Origin: an uncultured Opitutia bacterium
GTDB lineage: Bacteria; Verrucomicrobiota; Verrucomicrobiia; Opitutales; Opitutaceae
Length of the DNA: 44,092 nucleotides
NCBI GenBank assembly: GCA_903872505.1
Contig: CAIQKV010000059.1
Location: forward strand, 1-44,092
Direction of reading: 5' to 3'
Position 1 is the stretch's first letter; each line of letters opens with the position of its first letter. Of this stretch, positions 1 to 6,980 are shown piece after piece. The notes below the pieces were generated by a model, which saw only the letters and a program-made list of their open reading frames with translations, was not told where the DNA came from and ran no database searches. The position numbers and the translations under genes are program-made.

Positions 1-624
1 GGGCCCGCCGCGGTGCTGCACCTCGACGACCTCGCGGACCCGGCCTGCCCGGCCCGGATCGCCGCCGCGGCGCTGGCGGCGTTCGGCCGGATCGACGCCG
101 TGGTGAACAACGCCGCGATCGTGCCGCGCACGACGATTCACACCGCGAAGGTGGCGGACTTCGATTTCACGATGGCCGTGAACGTGCGGGCCCCGCTCTT
201 CCTGATCCAGGCGGCTTTTCCCCAGCTGAAGGCCAATCGGGGCAGCGTGCTGAACATCGGCTCGATCAACGCGCACAGCGGCGAACCCACCTTCCTGCAT
301 TATAGCGTGTCCAAGGGCGCGCTGCAGACCCTGTCGCGCAACCTGGCCAACGCCCACGGCGCCGACCAGGTCCGGTTCACGCACTTCAACGTCGGCTGGG
401 TGCTGACCGACAACGAATATGCGAAGCAGGTCGGGGAGGGCCAGCCGCGCGACTGGCCGGACCATGTGCCGCCCCTCTACGCGCCCTCGGGCCGCCTCAT
501 CGAGCCGGAAGTGATCGCGGCGGCGGCGGTCTACTGGCTCGGCGACGAGTCGCGGCCCATCAGCGGCAGCGTGCTCGAGCTCGAACAGTTCTCCGTGTAC
601 GGCCGCAACCCGGCGAAGGTCTGA
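1..624 (+). CDS. SDR family oxidoreductase (5' end outside window)
   Basis: This is the C-terminal part of a short-chain dehydrogenase/reductase. The frame is open from base 1 to the TGA at 622-624, so the Rossmann N-terminus with its glycine-rich NAD(P)-binding motif lies upstream of the window. Visible SDR landmarks are an NNAA motif (NNAG variant), the catalytic serine in NIGSINAHSG, and the YSVSK catalytic Tyr-x3-Lys at about fragment residues 101-105. The C-terminal part (WLGDESRPISGSVLE) matches the usual SDR ending near the dimer interface. The substrate cannot be named. The next gene is a sugar-phosphate isomerase-like TIM barrel on the same strand, so a role in sugar or sugar-acid catabolism is plausible but inferred. 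Confidence 0.9.
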   Translation, partial: GPAAVLHLDDLADPACPARIAAAALAAFGRIDAVVNNAAIVPRTTIHTAKVADFDFTMAVNVRAPLFLIQAAFPQLKANRGSVLNIGSINAHSGEPTFLHYSVSKGALQTLSRNLANAHGADQVRFTHFNVGWVLTDNEYAKQVGEGQPRDWPDHVPPLYAPSGRLIEPEVIAAAAVYWLGDESRPISGSVLELEQFSVYGRNPAKV

Positions 625-632
625 GGATGAAT

Positions 633-712
633 GGCGAAGCCGGAAACCAGGAATCCAGGAACGGCACAGGCAAATTCTAGCCCAAGTATTTTCCCTGCTT
701 CCTGGCTTCCCC
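633..712. repeat. Two-arm inverted repeat, family D
   Basis: The left arm near 636-660 (gaagccggaaaccagga...) is roughly complementary to the right arm near 691-710 (cctgcttcctggcttcc). Similar paired arms occur at 15117-15179 and 16385-16451. It fills the gap between the SDR and isomerase genes and codes for nothing recognisable. Confidence 0.6.
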
Positions 713-727
713 CTTAAAACGATCCCC

Positions 728-1612
728 ATGCCCAAGCTCGCCGCCTTTCCCAAAGCCTTCATGCGCGCGCTCGTCCGCGACGGCACCATGACCCTCCGCG
801 AGTGGGTGGACCTCGCGGCGCCGCTCGGCCTCGACGGCCTCGAATACTACAGCGGATTCCTCGAACTCGCCGACCCCAAGCGCTGGCCGGAGGCGCGGCG
901 CACCGTGGAGAGCCGCGGGCTGGTCATCCCGATGCTCTGCTGCTCGCCGGACTTCTCCCAGCCCGACCCGGAGCTGCGCCGGCAGGAGGTGGAGAAGGAG
1001 AAGATGTGGATCCGGATGGCGGCGACCCTGGGCGCGGGCTATTGCCGTGTGCTGTCGGGCCAGCGGCGGCCGGAGCTGACGCGCGAACAGGGCCTGGCGA
1101 TTGTCACGGAAAACATCGAGGCCTGCCTGCCCGAGGCGGAGGCGTGCGGCGTCACCCTGATCATCGAGAACCACTACAAGGACGACTTCTGGAACTACCC
1201 GGAGTTCGCGCAGAAGATGGACGTCTTCTGCGACCTGATCGGGCGGATCCACCATCCGCGCTTTGGCGTGAACTACGACCCGAGCAACGCGTTCCTGGCC
1301 GGCGACGACCCGCTGGAGCTGCTGCGGCGGGTGAAGGACCGCGTAGTCACGATGCACGCGAGCGACCGTTACCTCGCCGAGGGCACGCTCGAGGACCTGC
1401 GGCGCGACGAAACCGGCGCCGAGGGCTACGCGAAGCGCCTGCGCCACGGCGCGATCGGCCAGGGGCTGAACGACTACGACGCGATTTTCTCCACACTGCG
1501 CGGGGCGGGCTTTGACGGCTGGGTGAGCATCGAGGACGGCGTGGACGGCATGGAGCAATTGGCGGAGAGTGTGCGCTTCGTGCGGGCGAAGCTGCAGCAG
1601 TACTGGCCCTAG
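728..1612 (+). CDS. Sugar phosphate isomerase/epimerase (TIM barrel)
   Basis: A 294-residue protein of the xylose isomerase-like / AP endonuclease 2 TIM-barrel superfamily, which includes tagatose-3-epimerase, inosose isomerase and related carbohydrate enzymes. The metal-binding set is visible: Glu in IIENHYKDD (about residue 147), Asp in NYDPSN (about 183), His in TMHASD (about 209) and Glu in SIEDG (about 268). The length is normal for the family. It lies about 100 bp after the SDR gene on the same strand, with a family D repeat between them, so co-transcription is possible. The substrate is not assignable. A cytoplasmic location is expected, since there is no signal peptide. Confidence 0.85.
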   Translation: MPKLAAFPKAFMRALVRDGTMTLREWVDLAAPLGLDGLEYYSGFLELADPKRWPEARRTVESRGLVIPMLCCSPDFSQPDPELRRQEVEKEKMWIRMAATLGAGYCRVLSGQRRPELTREQGLAIVTENIEACLPEAEACGVTLIIENHYKDDFWNYPEFAQKMDVFCDLIGRIHHPRFGVNYDPSNAFLAGDDPLELLRRVKDRVVTMHASDRYLAEGTLEDLRRDETGAEGYAKRLRHGAIGQGLNDYDAIFSTLRGAGFDGWVSIEDGVDGMEQLAESVRFVRAKLQQYWP

Positions 1613-1613
1613 G

Positions 1614-1671
1614 TAGGTCGGGCTTCACGCCCGACACGGAACCAGGATGTCGGGGATAAACCCCGACCTAC
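1614..1671. repeat. Two-arm inverted repeat, family A
   Basis: Two hairpins in tandem: taggtcgggcttcacgcccg at 1614-1633 and gtcggggataaaccccgacc from 1649. The outer ends (gtaggtcgg and ccgacctac) are also complementary. The same two modules recur in reversed arrangement at 14994-15047. It sits directly after the isomerase stop codon and may double as a processing or termination signal. Confidence 0.75.
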
Positions 1672-1726
1672 GCCCGGCAGTCTAGATTTAGCTCTGCTTT
1701 TGGCCCCGCGGCGTCCACCCTGTGCT

Positions 1727-3598
1727 ATGGACAAACGTCTCTTCTCCGAACTCGGGCTTTCGCCCGAGATCCTCAAAGCCGTCGACAAGATGGGCTTCGA
1801 GGAGGCTTCGCCCATCCAGTCGGCGGTGATTCCCACCATCATGGAAGGCCGCGACGTCGTGGGCCAGTCCTCGACCGGCTCGGGCAAGACGGTGGCGTTC
1901 GCCATCCCGGCGATCGAGAAGACCGACCCGAAGGTACGCGCGGTGCAGGTGCTGATCCTCTGCCCGACGCGCGAGCTGGCGGTGCAGGTGGCGGAGGAAA
2001 CGGGCAAGATCGCCCACTTCAAGCGCGGCGTGATGGGTGTGCCCATTTACGGCGGCCAGAGCTATGAGCGGCAGTTCCGGGCGCTGGCGGCGGGGGCGCA
2101 GGTCGTCATCGGCACGCCGGGCCGGGTGATGGACCACATGGAGCGCGGCACGCTGAAGCTCGACAAGCTCAAGCTCGTGATCCTCGACGAGACCGACCGG
2201 ATGCTCGACATGGGCTTCCGCGACGACATCGAGCACATCCTGAAGTCCGTGCCGGCGACGCGGCAGCTGCTGTTCTTCTCGGCGACCATCCCGCGGGCGA
2301 TCCAGGACCTGATCAGCCGGTATTCGAAGGACCCGGCGTGGATCAAGATCGACTCGGTGGCGCAGAACGCGCCGCAGGTCGAGCAGGTGTATTTCGAGGT
2401 GGACCGGCGCTCGAAGATCGAGGCGCTGACGCGGCTGATCGACGTGAACGACTTCCGCTACGGCATCATTTTCTGCAGCACGAAGATCATGGTGGACGAC
2501 CTCGACGAGCACCTGCACTCGCGCGGCTACATGACCGACCGGCTGCACGGCGACATCACCCAGGCGCAGCGCGACCGCGTGATGGACAAATTCCGCCACC
2601 GGGGCTTCGAGTTTCTGGTCGCGACCGACGTGGCGGCGCGCGGGCTCGACGTGGACGACCTCGAGGTAGTGATCAACTTCGACCTGCCGAACGACGCCGA
2701 GGACTACACGCACCGGATCGGCCGCACGGGCCGCGCGGGCCGGAAGGGAAGGGCGTTCACCTTCGTGTCGGGTCAGGAAATCTACAAGCTGCAGAGCATG
2801 GTGCGCTGGGCGAAGCTCGACATCCGGCGCGGCACCATTCCATCGCTCGACGAGGTGGAGGAGGCGCGATCCAACGTCTTCTACGAAAAGATCCGTGCGA
2901 CGCTCGAGGCGAAGCAGTTCCGGCCGCACGACCAGATGATCGACCGGTTGCTCGACCAAGGCTACGCGAGCACCGACATCTGCTCGGTGCTGATCCACCT
3001 GCTCCAGGGCGCAGGCTCACCCGCTCCCGCCAAGGCGAAGCCCGCCGGGGCGCCGGTGAAGCCTGCGTTTGGGAGTACAGTCGCGCCGGCCCACAAGCCG
3101 GCCAAGGCCGCGCCCGCGTGGGCCAAGGCGGTGGTCGCCGCGCCCAAGCCGGCCGCAGCGGCGAAGGTGGAGCGCGTTGCCCCCAACGCGCTGGATTCTG
3201 AAGCGTCTTCGGGATCCCCCTTCGTCCCGCTGAGCGGGACTACGGCGGACAAGCATGCCGCTCCACCTCACGAGACGGACGACGACGAGGACGAGGGCCC
3301 GCCGCGCAAGTCGAAGTACGAGCGCGCCCCGCGCACCGGCCGCGAGCCGGGCATGGCGACGGTTTTCCTCAATGTCGGCCGCAAGCAGCTGGTCACGCCG
3401 GCCGACATCGTCGGCAAGATCGCCGGCGTCACGCGGCTGCCCGCGACCGTGGTCGGCGCGATCGACATCCACCAGCGCCACACGCTGGCGGACGTGGCGG
3501 AGAAGGAGGCCGAGTTCATCGTGAAGAAACTCGCCGGCATCAAACTCAAGGGGGTGGCGCTGGAGCCGTCACTCGCCGCGCCCGAGGCGAAGCCGTGA
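1727..3598 (+). CDS. DEAD-box-type ATP-dependent RNA helicase with DbpA/CsdA-like RRM
   Basis: A 623-residue RNA helicase. Motifs in order are Q31, motif I SSTGSGKT (48-55), PTRELA, GTPGR, motif II DETD (154-157), SAT, ATDVAARGLDVDD, and motif VI HRIGRTGRAG (about 329). A low-complexity Ala/Pro/Lys linker (about 440-540) leads to an RRM-like domain (about 543-623) of the DbpA/CsdA type, which suggests structured rRNA or mRNA substrates. Motif II reads DETD instead of DEAD; the acidic residues needed for Mg-ATP are kept. The ATG at 1727 is preferred over an in-frame TTG at 1700, because family proteins begin close to the Q motif. The linker contains a perfect palindrome at 3224-3240 that looks like an inserted repeat. 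Confidence 0.93.
   Translation: MDKRLFSELGLSPEILKAVDKMGFEEASPIQSAVIPTIMEGRDVVGQSSTGSGKTVAFAIPAIEKTDPKVRAVQVLILCPTRELAVQVAEETGKIAHFKRGVMGVPIYGGQSYERQFRALAAGAQVVIGTPGRVMDHMERGTLKLDKLKLVILDETDRMLDMGFRDDIEHILKSVPATRQLLFFSATIPRAIQDLISRYSKDPAWIKIDSVAQNAPQVEQVYFEVDRRSKIEALTRLIDVNDFRYGIIFCSTKIMVDDLDEHLHSRGYMTDRLHGDITQAQRDRVMDKFRHRGFEFLVATDVAARGLDVDDLEVVINFDLPNDAEDYTHRIGRTGRAGRKGRAFTFVSGQEIYKLQSMVRWAKLDIRRGTIPSLDEVEEARSNVFYEKIRATLEAKQFRPHDQMIDRLLDQGYASTDICSVLIHLLQGAGSPAPAKAKPAGAPVKPAFGSTVAPAHKPAKAAPAWAKAVVAAPKPAAAAKVERVAPNALDSEASSGSPFVPLSGTTADKHAAPPHETDDDEDEGPPRKSKYERAPRTGREPGMATVFLNVGRKQLVTPADIVGKIAGVTRLPATVVGAIDIHQRHTLADVAEKEAEFIVKKLAGIKLKGVALEPSLAAPEAKP
3224..3261. repeat. In-frame palindromic repeat inside the helicase linker
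   Basis: gtcccgct-g-agcgggac (3224-3240) is a perfect 8-bp-stem palindrome. The following bases at 3240-3261 (ctacggcggacaagcatg...) match 18 of 22 positions of 16910-16931 in the ATP-grasp-like gene. Both copies are read in the same frame (-ADK- and -EDK-). It encodes a short piece of the non-conserved linker. Confidence 0.65.
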
Positions 3599-3729
3599 GG
3601 CGGCCGTGCCCCGCGGCCTTGTAACCTATTGGGTTACATTGCCCGGGGAACGGCGCCGGGAACCGGGGTGCAGACCCGCGCGGCCGCTTGACAGTCCGGC
3701 GCCGCCGCGCTTATCCCGTTGGCCTTCGC

Positions 3730-4347
3730 ATGGAAGCCGCGCTCGACCAACCGGTGCTGGTTTTGAACCGCCTGTGGCAGGCAGTGAATGTCATTGGCGC
3801 GCGGCGGGCGTTCGGGCTGCTGGCGCGGGGCCACGCCCATGTCGTCCACCATCACGACGAGGATTTCCGCACGTTCACGATGCTGGACTGGATCGACTTC
3901 TCGACCAGCAATCCGCCGATCGCCGAGTTGGAGACGGTGCACACGCCGAGCCGCACGATCCGGCTGCCGCGGGTGATCCTGCTGTCGTTTTTCGACAAGC
4001 TGCCCTGCAAGGAGCTGAAGCTCACCCGTAACAACGTCTTCGAGCGCGACAAGAACTCCTGCCAGTACTGCGCGAAGGTCCTGCCGCGCGAGCAGCTCAA
4101 CCTCGACCACGTCATCCCGCGCGACTACGGCGGGAAGACCACGTGGGAGAACATCGTCTGCTCGTGCATCAAGTGTAACACGAAGAAGGCCAACCGCCTC
4201 CCGCACGAGGCGCACATGCGGCTGGTCCGCAAGCCCGCCCGCCCGAAGTGGCGGCCGGTGATTTCGCTGGTGCTCGGCAACCAGCATCGCGAGATGTGGA
4301 AGGACTTCCTCGACCTCGCCTACTGGAACGTCGAGCTGGACGAGTGA
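3730..4347 (+). CDS. HNH endonuclease family protein
   Basis: A 205-residue protein with a C-terminal HNH fold. A zinc-finger CQYC pair (C111, C114) is followed by LNLDHVIPRDYGG, which carries the Asp-His of the nuclease, and then by NIVCSCIKCNTKKANR with the second CxxC and the Asn/His-equivalent positions. It belongs to the widespread chromosomal HNH proteins of unknown substrate rather than to a restriction system, since no methylase or specificity gene is nearby. The ATG at 3730 is chosen over an upstream in-frame TTG at 3688, because the protein then starts at the conserved-looking LDQPVLVLN segment. The role (DNA repair, RNA processing or other) is unknown. Confidence 0.85.
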   Translation: MEAALDQPVLVLNRLWQAVNVIGARRAFGLLARGHAHVVHHHDEDFRTFTMLDWIDFSTSNPPIAELETVHTPSRTIRLPRVILLSFFDKLPCKELKLTRNNVFERDKNSCQYCAKVLPREQLNLDHVIPRDYGGKTTWENIVCSCIKCNTKKANRLPHEAHMRLVRKPARPKWRPVISLVLGNQHREMWKDFLDLAYWNVELDE

Positions 4348-4356
4348 CCGGACCGG

Positions 4357-4581
4357 CTATTTGCCGGAGAATTTCTGGCGGATCACGAGCCAGAGCACGG
4401 CTGCCACGACCAGGTCGCTGCCGGCAATGAGGAGCCGGAGCGGGAGGGGGAGCTGCTTGGCCACCACGACGACCAGGATCGCCCCGAGCGCGACGGCGCC
4501 GATGATGACGGTCAGGATGAGACGCTGCCGGGCGATGTCGCCGGCGCGTGGGTCGGTGGGCGGGAGGTCGGGGGTGGGCAT
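4357..4581 (-). CDS. Small two-helix membrane protein
   Basis: A 74-residue protein with a short polar N-terminus (Pro-rich, residues 1-20) and two predicted membrane helices at about 22-40 and 48-66, ending in a basic tail RQKFSGK. It converges with the HNH gene, with only 9 bp between the stop codons. I do not recognise a family; small hairpin proteins of this shape are common and can be accessory subunits. The start is the only ATG giving a sensible hydrophobic layout, since upstream in-frame sequence lies in repeat-like purine-rich DNA. Confidence 0.6.
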   Translation of the reverse strand: MPTPDLPPTDPRAGDIARQRLILTVIIGAVALGAILVVVVAKQLPLPLRLLIAGSDLVVAAVLWLVIRQKFSGK

Positions 4582-4584
4582 GGG

Positions 4585-4637
4585 GTGAAAGGCGGAAGGT
4601 TGAAGTCGAAAGGTGAAGGCTGAAAGTTGAAAGCCGG
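4585..4637. repeat. Purine-rich degenerate repeat (gaaagg/gttgaaag type)
   Basis: Short reiterated words such as gaaaggcggaaggttgaag and gtgaaggctgaaagttgaaa fill the 85-bp gap between the small membrane protein and the cupin gene. Similar DNA follows at 4995-5060. Simple repeats of this sort mark spacer DNA here. Confidence 0.5.
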
Positions 4638-4666
4638 ACCGGTGGCGGCGGGAAGCCGGGGCGGAC

Positions 4667-4987
4667 TCAGCGGTAGTCTTCGCGCACCGGGGAAAACGTG
4701 TCGAGCAGCTGGCAGTCGGCCAGCGCGCGGCCGCCGTGCGGGACGTTGGACGGCACGACGGCCATGAGGCCCGGTGCCAGCACACGGGTTTCACCGGCGA
4801 GCGTCAGCTCGAACTTCCCGCTGAGCACGACGATGGTCTGCTCGTGCGGGTGCTGGTGGACCGGAGCCACGGAGCCGGCGGCGATTTCCCAGACGGCCAC
4901 CGTCATGCGTTCGCCATGGATGAAGCGGCCGCGAAAGCCGGGGACGGTGGGGCGGGCGGGAACGGTGGCGACGTCGATGAAGGGCAT
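4667..4987 (-). CDS. Cupin domain protein
   Basis: A 106-residue single-domain cupin (Cupin_2 type). The first cupin motif is visible as PVHQHPHEQTIVVLSGKFEL, with two histidines and a Glu in metal-ligand positions. The second motif region is PGLMAVVPSNVPHGGRAL, with one His. Such small cupins act as sugar or small-molecule isomerases, or as ligand-binding domains; the substrate cannot be told from sequence. It stands alone between purine-rich repeats on the minus strand, upstream of the small membrane protein gene. Confidence 0.85.
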   Translation of the reverse strand: MPFIDVATVPARPTVPGFRGRFIHGERMTVAVWEIAAGSVAPVHQHPHEQTIVVLSGKFELTLAGETRVLAPGLMAVVPSNVPHGGRALADCQLLDTFSPVREDYR

Positions 4988-4994
4988 GGGTGGA

Positions 4995-5060
4995 GGAAGG
5001 CGGAAATCGAAGGGCGAAAGGAGAAAGAAGAAACCAGAAGTCAGAAGGCAGGGGTCGGGA
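4995..5060. repeat. Purine-rich degenerate repeat
   Basis: Reiterated ggcgaaaggagaaagaag-type words between the cupin and histidine kinase genes. Composition and word structure resemble 4585-4637. No gene is seen in the 106-bp gap. Confidence 0.45.
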
Positions 5061-5093
5061 CGAAGTGGCTGAAGGCTGGCCGCACTGGCCCAC

Positions 5094-6842
5094 TCAGGAT
5101 TTCACGAGGGGGAGGGTGACGCGCATCGTGGTGCCGCCGGGCCCGGTCGAGATGAGGGCGATGTCGCCATGGTGGGCCTGGAGGATGCGCTTGGCAATCG
5201 CGAGCCCCAGGCCGGTGCCGTCGGGCCGGCTGGAGAAAAAGGAGTCGAAGATGCGGCCGCGCACCGCCTCGGGGATGCCGGTGCCGGTGTCGGCGAGGTC
5301 GAGCGTCGCGGTGCCGGCCGGCCCCGCCGCGAAGGACAGCGCGATGGTCCCGCCCTCGGGCATGGCCTGCGTGGCGTTGAGGATGAGGTTGAGCAGCACC
5401 TGCTGGAGCTGGCCCTTGTGGGCCTCGACGATGAGCGGGGCGGACGGCGGTGCGTACACCAGCTGGACCTTGGCCTGGGCAAGTTTGGGGCGGACGAGCA
5501 CGAGGGTGTCGGCGAGCACGTCGGCGAGCGACCAGCGCGAGTGCAGGCTGGTGGGCGCCTTGGCGAAGCTGAGCACGCGCGTGACGATGGACTCGAGCTG
5601 GTCGAGCTTTTCACCGATGACGCGCAGGTCGGTGCGGCGCGGGTCGTCCGCCGCGAAGTCGAGCCCGAGGCCGCCGTGGAGGAGCTTCAGCACTGTCAGG
5701 GGGTTGCGGATCTCATGCGCGATTTCCGCCGCGAGCAGGCCGAGCGTGGTGAGCTGCTCCTGCTTGCGCAGCGTCTGTTCGCTCTGGAACACCCGGGCGT
5801 AGAGCCGGGCGTTCTGCAGGGCGACGGCGCCGAGGCTGGCGAGGGTCGCGCAGACGCGCTTCTCGTCGTTGTCGAACCGGTGCGGCCGGCCGGTGAACAC
5901 CGCGAGGACGCCGAGCACCTCGCCCTCGAAGATGAGCGGCGTCAGCAGGGCGGCGCACAGGGTGGTGTCGTCCGGCAGGTCGGCGACGCTGCGAAACTCG
6001 GCGGAGCGGACGTCGGCGAACTCGACCTGCTTCCGGGTGTGGAGGGCGGCGGCGGCGAAGCAGGCGGCCGCGGGCTGCTCGCCGGCCGGCATCGGCGGGG
6101 CCTCGGGCGCGTCGAGCGCGCCGAAGCGCACGGTGCCGCGCGCGGCGTCGTGGAGGTAGAGCGCGCAGGCGCGCCCCTGCATCATGCGCCGGGTGTCGCG
6201 GGTGAGCGTGTCGAGGAGTTCCTGCGACTCGAGCTTGGCGACGAGGGCCTGGCCGGTGGTGAGCAGGGTCTCGAGCTGGCGGGCCTTGGCCTGCAACGCC
6301 CGTATCCGCCAGAGCTGCTGGACAATCAGCGTCGTCTCGAGCGTGAGCCGTTCCAGCAGCGCGAGGTCGCCGGCGGTGAAGCGGCCGGTCCGGTCGCTCT
6401 CGAGGTCGATGACGCCGATGACCTCCTCGCCATCGCACATGGGCGCGGCCATCTCGCAGCGCGCGGCGGGGCGGACGGCAATGTAGCGCGGCTCGACCGT
6501 GACGTCGGGCACGAGGAGGGCGCGGGCGTTGAGCACGCTCCAGCCGGTGACACCGTGGCCGGGCTTGAGGCCGAGGCCCTCGCTGCCGGCGGGATTGCCG
6601 AGCTGCACCTCGACCTCGAGGCGGCCGGTGCCGGGGTTGAGGAGGGCGATGGAACCGGCGTCGGCGCCAAAGGTGGCGACAAACTCGCCGAGCACGTCGC
6701 GCAAAGCGGTGCGGGGGTCATCCGCCCGGCCGGCGAGCGAGGTCAGCCGGTAGAGCGCGGGCAGCGCGCGCGGGTCCTCCGCGGCCGGATGGGCGACCCC
6801 GGACGCCGGGCGGCGGGACGAAGGCAAAGGACTGGATTCCAC
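5094..6842 (-). CDS. GAF-GAF sensor histidine kinase
   Basis: A 582-residue soluble histidine kinase. Two GAF domains lie at about 45-180 and 205-350. They are followed by a HisKA dimerisation helix with the H-box AAEIAHEIRNP (phospho-acceptor H376), and an HATPase domain with N-box NLILNATQAMPEGG, G1 box DTGTGIP and a GTGLGLA G2 box. There are no membrane helices, so the ligand is probably cytoplasmic or the protein is recruited to partners. No response regulator with an output domain is adjacent. The gene lies downstream of glnD on the same strand, 138 bp away, separated by a family C repeat. Its AHEIRNP H-box and overall layout resemble NtrB/AtoS-type kinases, and closeness to glnD makes a nitrogen link tempting but unproven. 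Confidence 0.92.
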   Translation of the reverse strand: MESSPLPSSRRPASGVAHPAAEDPRALPALYRLTSLAGRADDPRTALRDVLGEFVATFGADAGSIALLNPGTGRLEVEVQLGNPAGSEGLGLKPGHGVTGWSVLNARALLVPDVTVEPRYIAVRPAARCEMAAPMCDGEEVIGVIDLESDRTGRFTAGDLALLERLTLETTLIVQQLWRIRALQAKARQLETLLTTGQALVAKLESQELLDTLTRDTRRMMQGRACALYLHDAARGTVRFGALDAPEAPPMPAGEQPAAACFAAAALHTRKQVEFADVRSAEFRSVADLPDDTTLCAALLTPLIFEGEVLGVLAVFTGRPHRFDNDEKRVCATLASLGAVALQNARLYARVFQSEQTLRKQEQLTTLGLLAAEIAHEIRNPLTVLKLLHGGLGLDFAADDPRRTDLRVIGEKLDQLESIVTRVLSFAKAPTSLHSRWSLADVLADTLVLVRPKLAQAKVQLVYAPPSAPLIVEAHKGQLQQVLLNLILNATQAMPEGGTIALSFAAGPAGTATLDLADTGTGIPEAVRGRIFDSFFSSRPDGTGLGLAIAKRILQAHHGDIALISTGPGGTTMRVTLPLVKS

Positions 6843-6900
6843 GGCCGGGCAGATTTGAGCGATAGCGGGCTGAAAGCCAGAAATTCCCTGATGGCTTGTC

Positions 6901-6972
6901 GTGGCACGGGTCTCCCGACCCGTGATGCCGAATCACAAATCATTCCATCATGGGTCAGGAGACCCATGCCAC
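6901..6972. repeat. Two-arm inverted repeat, family C (intact copy)
   Basis: The left arm 6901-6923 (gtggcacgggtctcccgacc...) and the reverse complement of the right arm 6950-6972 agree at about 20 of 23 positions. Each arm is itself a hairpin (cgggtctcccgacccg; gggtcaggagaccc). A related copy at 36709-36796 has its right arm interrupted by another palindrome. Confidence 0.8.
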
Positions 6973-6980
6973 AGCGGAAG

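Noticed and set aside
3730..4347. HNH nuclease as part of a restriction or anti-phage defence system
   Set aside because: No methyltransferase, specificity subunit, NTPase or toxin-antitoxin partner lies nearby; neighbours are a helicase of the RNA type and a small membrane protein.
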